DNA of 64,000 nt from Malania oleifera. Taxonomy: Eukaryota > Streptophyta > Magnoliopsida > Santalales > Ximeniaceae. Of the stretch, positions 10,376 through 21,700 are shown one piece after another. Under the pieces are notes generated by a model. That model was not told the DNA's origin. It saw nothing but the letters and a program-made list of their open reading frames with translations, and searched no databases. The position numbers and the translations under genes were made by a program. The first letter of the stretch is position 1. Every line of letters starts with the position of its first letter. Where the stretch lies: contig NC_080421.1 in NCBI RefSeq assembly GCF_029873635.1, positions 3,534,001 through 3,598,000 on the forward strand. The letters are read 5' to 3'.

Positions 10376-11887
10376 GATGAAAAATGCTATAATATCATGT
10401 ATTATATGTTATCAGAACCCGGATGTTAGTTTAGTTCAGTTTAAGAGCACGGTACCGTAGCTATATAGATCAGATATCTATGTTCAGACTTGTGCTAACC
10501 ACCCAACGAGGGCGTGGGAGATGGATAGTCGATGTGGCTTTCAGTAAAATGTGGACGTCCACCTGACAGTCCAGACCAGGGTATGGCGGGCAAATTATGC
10601 TTACAGACATTTTTGACTTGGCAGTGGTCGACCAGCCATTGTCGGGTCCCGCCTTTAGGCTGCACAACCCGTCATGGGGGGTAATACATGACATCAGCTA
10701 GCTATTCATCTTGGGTATGTTTTCAGTACTATCAGTTATAACAGATGTTTTATGTACGATATGATTTATTAGTAGATATGAAAGTATATGATTATTCAGT
10801 ACAATATGATGAACGTTTACAGAAATATGAAATATACTGTATATGTATAATTGCCTTAAATGTTCATGTTGTTACACAACTGTATTTAGTTTATTTTCCT
10901 TTACTGAGAGACCGGTGGGTCTCACCCCTAAACTTAATTAATTTTTCAGAAGACCTTGAGAAACCGGTGGGTTGTGGCCGCCGTTGAGTGAGTTGAGCTT
11001 CCCTACTAGAAGGGTAAGCTTTAATCTAGGATCAGGAGATTTTTGTAGTAAGATCCTAGGTCTATTTTGATGTTTTGGAGATTGTATTCAAATACTGTAT
11101 TTTGGGAATGTAGTAGACTCTGGTATTATGTAATTAATGATTTGATGGATGTAAATTATTTTTTTCTGCTGCTTAGGTTTCTGCTGTTTATGTCAAGCTA
11201 TCCCCACTACCCACGGGTTCAGGTTGATGTTATTATTATTTATGTATTATTATTTGATGAGTTAAGCAGGTCGTTACACCTACGCCCTTGGTGCCCGAAA
11301 TTCAATTCCTGCAAATTGCCTTTTCCCTGGATTAATTAACCTATTTTCCCAAAATAATTACCATCTAACCTTCCCTAGGCTCCATATACCTCAAATTAAC
11401 ATTCAAATCAATATTTGACCCCCCATTTAATTTTCTAAATTTTTCCTGCAGGTCCCAAAATTACACCTGAGGCGCTTACCCGGACTCTAAATTTCGAAAA
11501 TTCTACTTCAACTCCTGATGCTCAACATTTTAGCATTTCTAAATTAATCTTAATTAATTAAAAAAAAAGCCCCTTAATAACCCTCGTATCCCAAATTGAG
11601 ATTTTTCCCACGACCCCACGAGAATTCCGTCCCACTAGACTTGTAGAGAATCATCTCTAGATTCTCGTGGCAGTGTTTGTTCGTCAATCAGACTTATAAT
11701 TTGCAAGAAATTAAAGAAAAAAAATGAGAAATTGGCTTATTCCAGGAGATACGTTTACGCCGCTCCTACCACCGATCCGCTCTAGTAGAAATGACGGCAG
11801 CGGAAAATGGAGCTCAACAGTATCTTCTGATTCTCGATTAGACGAGAATCCTCCACTAATTTGAGGAGAGAGGGAGAGAGAATGAGA

Positions 11888-11895
11888 GGGGGGGG

Positions 11896-11953
<58 letters not shown>
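11888..11953. repeat. G run and (GA)n microsatellite in LTR E
   Basis: A run of ten or so G bases leads into about 60 bp of pure GA. It probably corresponds to the CT-rich leader of the related LTRs read on the other strand. Confidence 0.9.
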
Positions 11954-11955
<2 letters not shown>

Positions 11956-12475
11956 CTGCGCAGCTTCTTCTTTATCTGAAGAAGAAAATAAGACCTCCTG
12001 AAGCTTTAAAGAAGCTTCAGGGGAGTAATAATAATAATAATAATATATTTAATTAATATTAATAATAATATATTTTATTAATAAAAATAAAAATAAGTTT
12101 TAATTATTATTTTTTTTTCTTTTTTATAAATTAATTAATTAATTAATTATTTTTTTGGGAATCACCTCACTAATCTTTTATAACCCTTTTTGGGGTTATT
12201 ACATAATACAAAATCTAAACTCAAATGAACTTGGTAATACTAACAATATCCAAATACTCTACTTACCCTAATTTTGGGAAGATTCCCAAGTTGGTCTAAC
12301 CAACAAATTACTCTAGTAGATTTGTAAAGAATTCTCCCAGAAGTAACATGAAGGCTTCGGATTGTCGAACTGGCGAAGAACGGGGCCGAAATTGTAGAGA
12401 GAAGGTAGATGAACTGTATTCTAGAGAGAGAAAGGAAATTCTGCTTGAAATTCTTGCAAAAAAAATGATTTTTAG

Positions 12476-12720
12476 CCTTTTATAGAAAACTTGTCCACGT
12501 GGACTCGTCGACGAGACACATCGCCTTGTCGATGAGTCAATGAAGGGAGCTCGTCGACGAGTCAATGAAGGGAGCTCGTTGACGAACACCTTTTCTTCGT
12601 CGATGAGTTTCAAATTCTGGAACAGGCCTCTCGGTAACTTCTTGTCGACGAGACATGCGCTCCCGTCAACGAGCCCAAAAGCCCTACTCGTTGACGAGCA
12701 CTTCTACACTCGTCGATGAG
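12476..12720 (-). promoter_or_regulatory. LTR D palindrome cluster
   Basis: About nine TCGTCGACGA-like sites, exact or with one or two C-to-T type changes. 'ccttttatag' on the plus strand (about 12476) is the matching weak TATA-like site in sense. A short direct duplication (gagtcaatgaagggagctcgt, about 12533-12580) lies within the cluster. Confidence 0.5.
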
Positions 12721-12801
12721 ACCCTGCTGAAATCCCTTTTAAAATTTTATTTTCTCTCCTTTATTTATTATTTAATTACAATAATTCTTTAGGTCTCTAC
12801 A

Positions 12802-13411
12802 TAAGCGGTCTTTGTCATTCGATCTACGACCACCCAAATAGCATTCTGCCCCTGCTGCATCAGTGGTAAACTTGTCTCGAAGTCCATAGAAATGTGATCC
12901 TATTTCCACTCCGGGATGTAAAGTGGTTGTAGCTAGCCCGCCGGCCTCTGGTGCTTAGCCTTTACCTGCTGGACCGTCAAACACTGCTGCACAAACTTGG
13001 CAATCTCCTTCTTCATGCCGCTTCACAAGAAAAACTCTCACAGATTCCTATACATTTTAGTGATACCCGGATGAACCATGTTAAAGGATCTGTGAGCCTC
13101 CTCTAGGATCATTCTTCTAATATCCACATCCATAGGCACACACAGCCTAGTACAAAATCTCAGAGCTCTATCATTAGAAATATTGAACTCCTCTCTTTGT
13201 CCGTCCTGCACTTTAGCTATCAGCTCTGCTAATTCTACGTCATCCCTTTGAGCAGGTGTAATCCTTTCTTGTAGAGTAGGCTGCACCACTAGGTTGGAAA
13301 TAAATTCCAAGTGATCACTCTCTTCTAGCTCCACACAAAGCCTCTCTAATTCCATCTAGATCGGGCGTTGAATTTCTGCTGCTGACAATGCTACTATCAT
13401 GGATTTTCGGT
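12802..13411 (-). pseudogene. Element C integrase fragment
   Basis: The minus translation shows the integrase zinc-binding region (EEAHRSFNMVHPGITKMY, an HHCC-type motif). The start of the core domain follows (VVDRMTKTA, at the very edge). Stops occur between the two. The coding sequence is cut at 12801 by LTR D, so most of the catalytic core and the C-terminal domain are missing. The zinc-binding second cysteine pair is degraded to 'CLTVQQVK', where the family usually has CxxC. It is clearly Ty3/gypsy and inactive. Confidence 0.8.
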
Positions 13412-13799
13412 TCAGCACATCAGCCACCACATTTGCTCTACTTGGATGGTAGCTGATAGTACAATCATAATCTTGATGAGCTCTAACCATATCCTTTGTC
13501 GCATATTCAACTCCTTCTGCATGAATAAGTACTTTAAACTTTTATGATCTAAAAAGTATTTCACATCTCTCTCCGTATAGAATAATGCCTCCAAATTTTC
13601 CATGCATGAACCACTGCAGTCAATTCTAGATCGTGGGTAGGATAATTCTTTTCATATTCTTTCAATTGTCTTGAGGCATATGCTACTACTCTGTCCTGCT
13701 ACATCAATACACATCTGAGCACCCTCAAAGATGCGTCACAGTAGATCACATATTCATCACCTCCTAATGGAATAGTCTAAATTGGTGCAGTAACGAGCT
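13412..13799 (-). pseudogene. Element C RNase H domain, degraded
   Basis: The minus strand encodes 'DHKSLKYLFMQKELNMRQRIWLE', the conserved segment of Ty3/gypsy RNase H, preceded by '[20 protein letters not shown]'-like sequence with frame breaks near 13610-13690. It sits directly downstream of the reverse transcriptase, as expected for the family's pol order. Frameshifts and stops make it non-functional. Confidence 0.78.
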
Positions 13800-14759
13800 C
13801 TATTTCAATTCTTGGAAGCTTTGCTCACAACTGTCGTTCCATTCAAACCTGGTATTCTTTCTGGTTAGTCGTGTCGGAGGCTCTGATAATGTTAAGAATC
13901 CTTTTACAAACTGATGATAATATCCTGCCAGTCCCAAGAAACTCCTAATTTCCTGAACGTTCCTTGGCCTGACCCAATTCACCACTGCGTCCATCTTATT
14001 GGGATCTACTAAAATTCCATCCCTTGATATAACATGCCCCAAAAACACAACTTTATCTAACCATAATTCACATTTGCTAAACTTGGCATACAATTTCTTT
14101 TCCTTGAGCATATTAAGTACCAGCCTTAAGTGCGTCTCATGCTCCTCAAAACTCCTCAAGTAGACCAGTATATCATCAATGAAAACCACAACGAACTGGT
14201 CTAAATACTAGTGAAAGATTCTATTCATCAAATCCATGAATACAGTAGGAGCATTCGTTAGACCAAAAGGCATAACTAGAAATTCATAATGCACATACCT
14301 AGTCCTGAAAGCTGTCTTTGAGATGTCTTCAATTTTAACTTTCACCTGATGATAACTTGACCCGAGGTTGATCTTGGAATAGACCTGGGTCACCTAGAGT
14401 TGATAAAATAAATCATCTATACGGGGTAGAGGATACTTGTTCTTAATTGTTATTTTATTTATTTCCCTGTAATCTTTGTACATTCTCATAGACCCGTCTT
14501 TCTTTTTCACAAATAAAACTGGAACTCTCCAGGGTGATACACTAGGTCTGATAAACCCTTTATTCAATAAATCCTGTAACTGATCCTTTAATTCTCTCAA
14601 TTTTTCTGGAACCATTCGGTAAGGAGCTTTAGAGATTGGTGTAATCCCTAGAAGTACATCAATAGCAAAATCTATCTCACGGTCGGGAGGCAACCCAAGT
14701 AGTTTCCCTGGAAAAACATCTAGAAACTCTTTTACCACTGGTGTACTCACAAACTTCAA
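13800..14759 (-). pseudogene. Element C reverse transcriptase, broken
   Basis: Three adjacent open segments (14394-14759, 14208-14393, 13800-14189) together cover the Ty3/gypsy reverse transcriptase. Landmarks in order are a 'PPDREIDF' lead-in, '[10 protein letters not shown]', '[14 protein letters not shown]', '[19 protein letters not shown]', '[15 protein letters not shown]' and the catalytic box VFIDDILVY. The loop box after 'FLGHVIS' leads into the connection domain. In-frame stops separate the segments. Motif A reads [11 protein letters not shown], where the family usually has an Asp in place of Asn, so one catalytic acid is probably lost, while the DD of motif C is intact. Confidence 0.87.
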
Positions 14760-15010
14760 TTAATTTTCTATCACTTATTTTACATAGGCCATAAACCCCT
14801 GACATCCCTCCAGAAGTAGTCTTCTCGCTCGTATGACTGACACTAACTAAGGCGGGGAACGCACTCGTGACCCCACAAATATGAATTCTTGCTTTCCCGG
14901 TGGTCTGAATATTACCTCTTTCAGATAACAATCGATACTAGCAGACACAAAGGAATGGGTAACACCCATATCAAATAAAACAATAACTTGATATTATAAA
15001 GCAGTAAGGG
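14760..15010 (-). pseudogene. Element C protease fragment with internal deletion
   Basis: The minus strand reads VLFDMGVTHSFVS, the aspartic protease active site with DMG for DSG/DTG. It then jumps straight to 'ASIDCYLKEVIFRPPG', which in the family lies roughly 80 residues later, so the middle of the protease is deleted. Its upstream end is at 15010, where LTR B is inserted; the preceding codons lie beyond 30622. Confidence 0.75.
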
Positions 15011-16468
15011 TGTAACGATCTGCCTATTTTACCATAAATATATATTTTTTCCACATAACAGTATTTATATCAATCTTGATAACCTGCTAAAACTGAACTG
15101 ATCATAATCAACTCGGACCTGTGGGTACGGGTTTATGCCTGTCATACATCTCTGATACCTAAGCAGCAGAAAACATAAATTATATACATACCATCCAACC
15201 AATCACAATACCAGAGTTTTACTAATTCTGTCATATATGTACACTCATACACAAAAGACGCAAAAAGTCAACCTAGAATAATAACCCAAAAACAACCTAA
15301 CCCTAGCTCATCTACTTACCCTTCAGACAGGATAGTTCAGTGAATCTCTACTGCTATGGAGCCCGGTCCGCCTGCCTATCTAGATTTCCTAAAATGTTTA
15401 TAATGCTGGGGTGAGACACCTCTCAGTAAAGGAGATAAACTAATATCAGTGTGTGACAACATGAGTAATTTTCGTGATATACATATAAACAGTTGTAACG
15501 ACCTACTTAACTTACTACAAAATCAACCATATTAAATACCCCGATACCATTAATTATAACATAACAAAGTCAACTCGAACCCGTGGGTAATGGGGACACA
15601 CCTGTCATATACAATGGAAACCTAAGCAGCAGTAATCATAAATTTCATTCACCCAACGACAAAACACAATATACCAGAGTTACTTACATTCCACCATATT
15701 ATTTTCTATATATATATATATATATATATACAATCCTCAAAACACCAAAAACAAACTGATTCCAGCTCAAAAACTCACCCTCCTAGCGGGGTAGTGAAAA
15801 CTGTCCCTAATGGCGCGGAGCTCGGTCCACCTGTCTATCTGGGTTTCCTGAAATGGTTTAAGTTGGGGTGAGATACCTCTTAGTAAAGGAAATAAACTAA
15901 ATACAGTTGTGTGACAACATGAATATTTGCATGTTATAATAAATATACAGTACATGTACATGTCTAAAAACACTGATCATAACTAAATAATCATACATTT
16001 CATAGTTATATTGAATCATACTGTATCTCACTGTTCATAAAATCATCTGATATAACTAGTAATTCTGAAATTTACCCAAGATGAATATCTAGTTGATGTC
16101 ATGTATTACCCCCCATGACGAGTTGTGTAACCCGAAGGCGAGACCCGACAATGGCTAGCCTACCACTGCCGAGTAAAAAATGTCTATAAGTACGATGGGC
16201 GTGCCACACCCTGGTCTGGACTGCTAGGTGGACGTCTACAACTCTAGACTAAAAACCACATCGACTATCCATCTCCGCCCCCTCTACTAGCAAGGGCGGT
16301 TAGTACAAGTATGAATTGAACTGAACTGTATAGCTACGATACCGTGCTCTTGATAGCTGATCTGAACTATCATCCAGGTTCTGATAACATATAGTACATG
16401 AAAATATACTGTTTGAACATAAATATATCGATAGAATTTTATGAATTCTGTAATAACATAAATAATTA

Positions 16469-16570
16469 CGGCCTTACGCCGAATACATTCATAACTGCAG
16501 CCTTACGCCGAATAATATGCATAACTGCGGCCTTGCGCCGATTATCAATCACGGCCTTGCACCGAACATA
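16469..16570. repeat. Minisatellite in element A 3' LTR
   Basis: Four units of about 27 bp with core 'acggccttacgccgaata'. The equivalent array in the 5' LTR (27905-27978) has three units, so the copy number changed after insertion of one and the same element. Confidence 0.8.
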
Positions 16571-17289
16571 TCATAAATACTGAACTGAGCATAAGTACTG
16601 TTTATCGTATATTCTAAAACCATAATTTCCTGTTTTATCATGTTATTCCTGAAAATAACTGAAACATGTTTTTTCTATAAAATTGACTTAACATAATACA
16701 TGCTACACAGACTGAATAAAATCATAAATTCTGTTATGAAATCACATTTCCTAACATTTCATACTAAAAATATATATTCCTGTGTAACAGCAGTATTTTC
16801 CCAAATATACATTTTCACAAATATACTCATATATAATACATGCTTTCTAAAAATTAATCAGCTATTAAATAATAATAATTTTCATGAAAAATTACTGCTT
16901 TAGTTTACTCCCCTGCCTGACTACTGGAAAGCCTCTAAAATCACTATTCCTACACCCGCAGGGTTCCCCGTTCAACACCTTGAAAACAACATTACCCCGA
17001 ACAAAAATTTAGTATTTCTTCGAGTACCACCTATTTTACAACTGTAGGAAAGCCAAATACTAAATAAAAAACCTTACCTTGAACTTGGGATGGAGTCCAA
17101 GTTAGCCCCACCAACGATATACTCCAGCAGACTTCAAGAGAACTTCCCCAGGAGTAGCATGGCGGCTTCGGATCATCGATCCGGTGAAGAATGGACCCAA
17201 AATCTTAGAGAGAAGGAGGAAAAACCGAAGAGGAGTGAGAGAGAGAGAAGTGGTTCGCGTGATTTCTGTTGCAAAACCTGAGTTTAGGT

Positions 17290-17500
17290 TATTTATACAC
17301 CTGCGCTCGTCAACGAGACACATCACCTCGTCGACGAGGCCATGAAGGGATTTCGTTGACAAAAGCTTATTCCTCGTCGACGAAATTCAGAATTGAAAAT
17401 AGCCTCTCGGTATCTTCTCGTCGACGAGACGCGTGTCCCCATTGATAATCCCCTCAAGCGTGCTCGTTGATGAACGTGTTGCGTTCGTCGACGAGACCCC
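17290..17500 (-). promoter_or_regulatory. Element A 3' LTR palindromes and TATA box
   Basis: TATAAATA (minus) lies at 17297-17290, with about eight TCGTCGACGA-type sites just upstream in sense, including exact copies around 17325-17335 and 17375-17385 and an exact pair near 17419-17428. Confidence 0.6.
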
Positions 17501-17579
17501 TGTTGAATTACAAATTCAATTTACCTTTCTCTCTCATTTCCCTTATTATTAAATCAATATAATTCACTGGGTCTCTACA

Positions 17580-17592
17580 TTCTCTTCTCCTT
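17580..17592 (-). other. Polypurine tract of element A
   Basis: In sense this reads AAGGAGAAGAGAA, abutting the TGTAGAGACCC start of the 3' LTR. It is the primer for plus-strand DNA synthesis, and its presence fixes the element's orientation and LTR boundary. Confidence 0.85.
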
Positions 17593-17856
17593 ATAAAAAT
17601 TTCGTCCTTGAAATGTACTACTCATATAGTTCACCATCCCCTAAAAACAAACAGTCTACTTATTTTATTACTTACCCTCATTTGTGGCGGAGTAATAACG
17701 TGGTTACATTTAGAGTTTTGGGAGATTACATATGTAACAACCCGAAGAATAATGGTATTTAAATAATAAAAAGAAAGGGAAATGGAAACCGGAAACAGAA
17801 GGAGGCAGTTGACGACATTGCACTTTGGAAGGAATAACCGAAGGAAATTATCAGGG

Positions 17857-18060
17857 CCTCGTCGACAAACACAAGGGATTCGTCGACGAGGGTATAAAAG
17901 GACCTCGTCGATGAAGGCAACATTCGTCGACGAGAAAATACCGAGAGAGGTTTTGAGCAGTCTGAATTTCGTCGACAAGGAGTGGGTTTTGTTGACGAAA
18001 TTATTAAAGGACTCGTCGACAAGATGATGTGGCTCGATGACGAATCTAGCCATATAAATA
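17857..18060 (+). promoter_or_regulatory. LTR Q paired palindromes and TATA box
   Basis: Eight TCGTCGACGA-type sites are arranged as four pairs. The clearest pair is CCTCGTCGACAA (17857-17868), a 10-nt loop, then TTCGTCGACGAGG (17879-17891). The second is CTCGTCGATGAA (17903-17914), a 7-nt loop, then ATTCGTCGACGAG (about 17922-17934). 'ataccgagagaggttttgag' separates pairs two and three. TATAAATA follows at 18053. Confidence 0.65.
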
Positions 18061-18670
18061 GTGAAAAACTCAGATTTTTGATGGAAATCCTACGCAGAAA
18101 TCCTCTCTCTCTTTCTCTCATCCTTCGGTTCTTCCCCCTTCTCTATTCAATTTCGGGCCAGATTTCTACCGGTTTGAGGATCTGAAGCCACCACGACGCT
18201 CTTGGGAAAGTTCTCTGAAAGTCTGCTAGAGCGGATCGTCAGTAGGGCTGAGGTGGAAACTATCCCAAATCCAGGGTAAGACTTTCTACTCAGTATTTGG
18301 TTAATTGACAGTTGTAGGAAGTGATATACGCATAGAAATACTGAACTTTAGTTCTGGGGAATGTTGTTTCTAGGGTGTTGAGTTGGGAACCCTGCGGGTG
18401 CAGGATAGATTTTCATAGGGGCTTTTCAAGAATCAAGTAAGGGGATAAACTAAACTAGTATTTTATGAAAAATATGTATATTGTTATAGCATTTGATTTT
18501 AGGAAAATAAATATATTTATATATGATTTATATTTGGGAAAATACTGTTAAAAACGATGGTATGTTAAATATGCGGAAAACCTGTTTTAGTGTGGCATGA
18601 GTAGAAATTGTTATGAAATACTGTTTTCTGGGAATGTGTTAATGATACGGATTTTTATAATGGAAAACAG

Positions 18671-18955
18671 GCATACGGGCCAAGATTTTTGTATGTTTTT
18701 TTAGCGTACGGGCCGTACTATGTGTATGATTTGCCAGTGTACGGGCTGAGCTATTGATATATTTTGTCGGCGTACGGGCCGTGCTATGGATGTGATTTGC
18801 TAGCATACGGGCTAAGCTATGTATATGATTTTTTGGCGTACGGGCCAAGCTATGGATGTGATTTGCCAGCGTACGGGCTGTGCTATGATATGATTTGCCA
18901 GCGTTTGAGCCAAGCTATGGTAAAATGTGTAATACCGGCGTACGAGCCGATGATT
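18671..18955. repeat. LTR Q minisatellite, nine ~36 bp units
   Basis: Core GCGTACGGGCC, followed by 'gtgctatggatgtgatttgcca'. Nine units, the last two degraded (gcgtttgagcc, gcgtacgagcc). The reversed counterpart is in LTR O (56875-57105). Confidence 0.88.
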
Positions 18956-20061
18956 TTCATGATATACGTATATATGCAAAATGATATAATTGATTTGAAA
19001 ATTAATGATATGAAATATCCATGTATCACAGTTTTAGTATATGTTATATGATATTAGAACCTGGTTGGCTTGGTTTAGGCTAGCACTTGCACGGTACCAT
19101 TGCTATGTGTCCATGCTCATCATGATCATGATATTTGTGTTAACGCCGTTGTACGGAGTGGTGTGAGATTGGATGATCGATGTGGTTTTAAGAAGTGTGT
19201 GAGCGCCCCTAGTGTACGGACCAGGTCTGGCAGACCCATCAGACTTACAGATTGTATTTTTGACTTGGCAGTGGTCGGCCAACCATTATTAGGTCTCGCC
19301 TTCAGGCCACACAACCCAGTCATGTGGGGGTAATACATGACAATAGTCAGCTAACCTACCGGGAATGTTTTTGTATTCTTACTATATGAGATGAAATATG
19401 TTTATGAAAATGCAGTATGTTCTGCCATGTTTTGATGATATATATGTTTTTCCAGATTTGACAAAATAGTTACTAAATATGTTCTGTATGGTATATGTAT
19501 AACACGGAATACTCATGTTGCCACACACTGGTATTAGTTTATTTCCCTTACTAAGAGGTGTCTCACCCCAAAATTTGATAAACTTTTCAGAAGCCCCAGA
19601 TAGGAGAGCGGGAAAAGCCCCGCTGATCTAGTGCTGTTTGTATGCCTTCTTTAAAGGGTAAGTTTTAGTAGGGACTGTTGGATTTTCTGGAAAATGTCCA
19701 TAGATCTTGTTTTTGGGATGTATATACTAAAATACAGTGGATATAGTGACTCTGGTATTTATGATAATGTGATAGATATTTTTGTATTTATAATATTGTG
19801 ATTGTATGTTTCTTGCTACTTAGGCTTCCGTTATGTGTTCTGATGAATCCCTGATACCCACGGGTCTAAGTGGATTATGATCTGCTGAGTGAGGGTTGTG
19901 ATTTTATAATATGGAAAAAAATGTGGAAATTAAGTAGGTCATTACAACATATATATAAAATAAAATTCTCCCAAAACCAAAATACTACTTACTAACTAAA
20001 CTACTACATATACTAACTAACCTGCAAAAGAAACATTTCATAATTACTTACACTTTTCTGA

Positions 20062-20694
20062 TTACAACTGAACTCCACTAAACAAATGCAGATATTTCTG
20101 CCTTATTTGTTCATTGAGCTCCCAAGAAGCTTCTTCTACTGTGTGATTTCTCCATAGGACTTTTACTAGAGTAATCTTCTTATTACATAATTCCTGCTCT
20201 TTCCTGTCCAGAATCTGTACTGACACCTCCTCATAAACTAGTGAATCACTGAGCTCTAATTTACCATAACTGATTACATGAGAAGAGTCTGAGACGTATT
20301 TCCTCAACATGAAAACATGGAATATGTCGTGTATCATGGACAACACAGGTGGTAAAGCTAACCTGTAGGCAATCGACCCCACTTTCTCTAGAATCTCGAA
20401 CGGGCCAATGTACCTAGGGCTAAGTTTACCTTTCCTTCCCAATCTCATAACCCCTTTTAACGGAGCTATTTTCAAAAACACATGATCACCGATATCAAAC
20501 TTCAATTTCCTACAGCGGTTATCGGCGTAACTCCTCTGTCGGCTCTGAGCTGCGTTGATTCTATCTTTGATGAGCCGAACCTTATCATACGCTTGCTGTA
20601 CTAACTCTGGTCCCATAGCTTTCCGTTCACCCATCTCGTCCCAGTATAAAGGAGAATGACATTTCCTACCGTAGAGCGCCTCAAATGGTGCCAT
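20062..20694 (-). pseudogene. Element A integrase C-terminal region with chromodomain-like tail
   Basis: An open frame of 210 codons. It begins within integrase (MAPFEALYGRKCHSPLYWDE), passes the GPY/F segment (LSPRYIGPFEILEKVG, then AYRLALPP) and continues through 'HVFMLRKYV'. It ends in a chromodomain-like tail (VQILDRKEQELCNK, LVKVLWRNHTVEEASWEL). This C-terminal tail is typical of Tekay/Del chromoviruses, where it is thought to guide integration to particular chromatin. It is the longest intact reading frame of the element, but the upstream integrase is broken, so it is not a working gene. Confidence 0.88.
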
Positions 20695-21700
20695 GCCAAT
20701 GCTTATCTTTTATTGTACGCGAACTCCACCAGCGACATAAACTGGGTCGAACTACCCCCAAAATTCAACACGGATGCTCGAAGCATATCTTCTAATATAT
20801 GAATCATCCTCTCAATTTGCCTTTCTGATTAAGGATGAAACGTCGTGCTGAAAGATAACTAGGATCCTAGAGCCTCCTATAAGCTCCTCCAAAATCGTGA
20901 CGTGAAACGCGAGTCTTGATCTGACACTATAGACACTGACACACCATGAGAATGAACTATCTCCTAAATGTAAATTTCTGCCAGTCTGTTAATGGAGTAG
21001 CTGATCTTGATGGGAAGGAAATGGGCGGTCTTAGTCAAACGATCTACAATCACCCAGATTGCATTCTGGTCATGTAATGCCGACGACAGCACTGAAACAA
21101 AATCCATAGATATGTGGTCTCATTTCCACTCTGGGATAAAAAGTGGCTGCAACTGGCCTGCTGGCCTTTGGTGCCCAGTCTTTACCTGGTAGTACGTCAA
21201 ACACTATGCTACATAATCAACAATCTCCTTCTTTATACCACTTTACCAATAAGACTCTCGCAGATCCCTATACATTTTTGTGCTACCGAGATGAATTGTG
21301 TATAAAGATCTATGAGTCTCTTCTAGGATGGTCCTTCTGATATCAGCATCAGCAGGAACACATAATCTAGAACAGAACTACAAAGCTTCGTCATCTGTAA
21401 TACAGAACTCCTCTCCCTGACCAACTTGTACTCTAACCATTACCTCTGCTAATTCTGGATCTTCTTTCTAAGCAATTTTAATCATTTCCTGCAGAGTAGG
21501 TTGCACCACTAAACTGACAATACATGCCTAAGGATCATTCTTGACCAACTCTATGCCGAGTCTCTCCAGATCCATCATGATTGGATACTGAATCTCTATA
21601 GCTGTCAACACTGGTCCCACAAACTTCCTACTCAGCGCATCAGCGACCACATATGCTTTCCCTGGGTGGTAATTGATAGTATAATCAAAATCCAGAATGA
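20695..21700 (-). pseudogene. Element A integrase core, degraded
   Basis: Plus-strand motifs read in reverse give the zinc-binding region (around 21200-21340) and core segments such as 'WKWDHISMDFV', 'DRLTKTAHFLPI' and 'SDRDSRFTSRFWR'-like stretches (around 20890-21130), with many stops and frame changes. Gene order, between RNase H and the chromodomain tail, supports the call. Confidence 0.7.

Larger units (their letters stand above)
9233..11278 (+). mobile_element. Solo LTR P (2.05 kb)
   Basis: It starts TGTGACGATCTG and ends GGTCGTTACA, flanked by a perfect TSD CCTAC (9228-9232 and 11279-11283). In sense order it has paired TCGTCGACGA palindromes (9293-9480), TATAAGTA (9490-9497) and a CT leader (9538-9575). 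Next come a 'ttcggcgcgaggccgtatttatgaaatg' array (10231-10375), the conserved GC-rich block (about 10640-10690) and 'ctacccacgggttc' near the 3' end. It lies within LTR E. There is no PBS or coding sequence at either end, so it is a solo LTR. It closely resembles LTR M. Confidence 0.9.
7290..12203 (-). mobile_element. Solo LTR E (about 2.86 kb net), split by solo LTR P
   Basis: Plus reading starts TGTGACGGCCCGATTTTTCG and ends GGGGTTATTACA, flanked by a perfect TSD TAATA (7285-7289 and 12204-12208). It is a more distant family than the other LTRs. It lacks the TCGTCGACGA cluster, but shares 'gtgagacacatctcaataagaag', 'cagtgtgtggccatatgag' and 'accgatccgctctagtag', which place it in minus orientation. 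It carries an AC-expanding minisatellite (8203-8662), a long GA run (11888-11953) and ATA repeats near 12010. There is no internal coding sequence, so it is a solo LTR. Confidence 0.8.
6038..12801 (-). mobile_element. LTR D, 5'-truncated on the plus reading and split by solo LTR E
   Basis: Two segments, 6038-7289 and 12204-12801, are collinear parts of one antisense LTR. It ends GGTCTCTACA at 12801 inside the integrase of element C. By comparison with LTR I, the first ~545 bp (plus reading) are missing at 6038. It contains a (TA)n run at 6116-6158, the conserved GC-rich block near 6215-6260 and palindromes at 12500-12720. LTR E interrupts it with a perfect TAATA TSD. Confidence 0.72.
15494..17579 (-). 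repeat. Element A 3' LTR
   Basis: Starts TGTAACGACCTACTTAAC and ends GGGTCTCTACA (plus reading), 2086 bp, pairing with 26952-29004 along its whole visible length. It includes a TA run (15709-15732), the GC-rich block (about 16100-16160), a 'gcggccttgcgccgaata' array (16469-16570) and palindromes with a TATA box (17290-17500). Confidence 0.9.
17733..19946 (+). mobile_element. Solo LTR Q (2.2 kb) inside element A
   Basis: Starts TGTAACAACCCGAAG and ends GGTCATTACA, with a perfect TSD ACATA (17728-17732 and 19947-19951). Sense order is paired palindromes (17857-18035), TATAAATA (18053-18060), CT leader (18105-18125), nine-unit minisatellite (18671-18955), a GGTACC plus GC-rich block (about 19090 and 19290-19340) and 'ctgatacccacgggtctaag' near the end. 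It lies between the integrase end and the PPT of element A. No PBS or coding sequence is attached. Confidence 0.92.
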
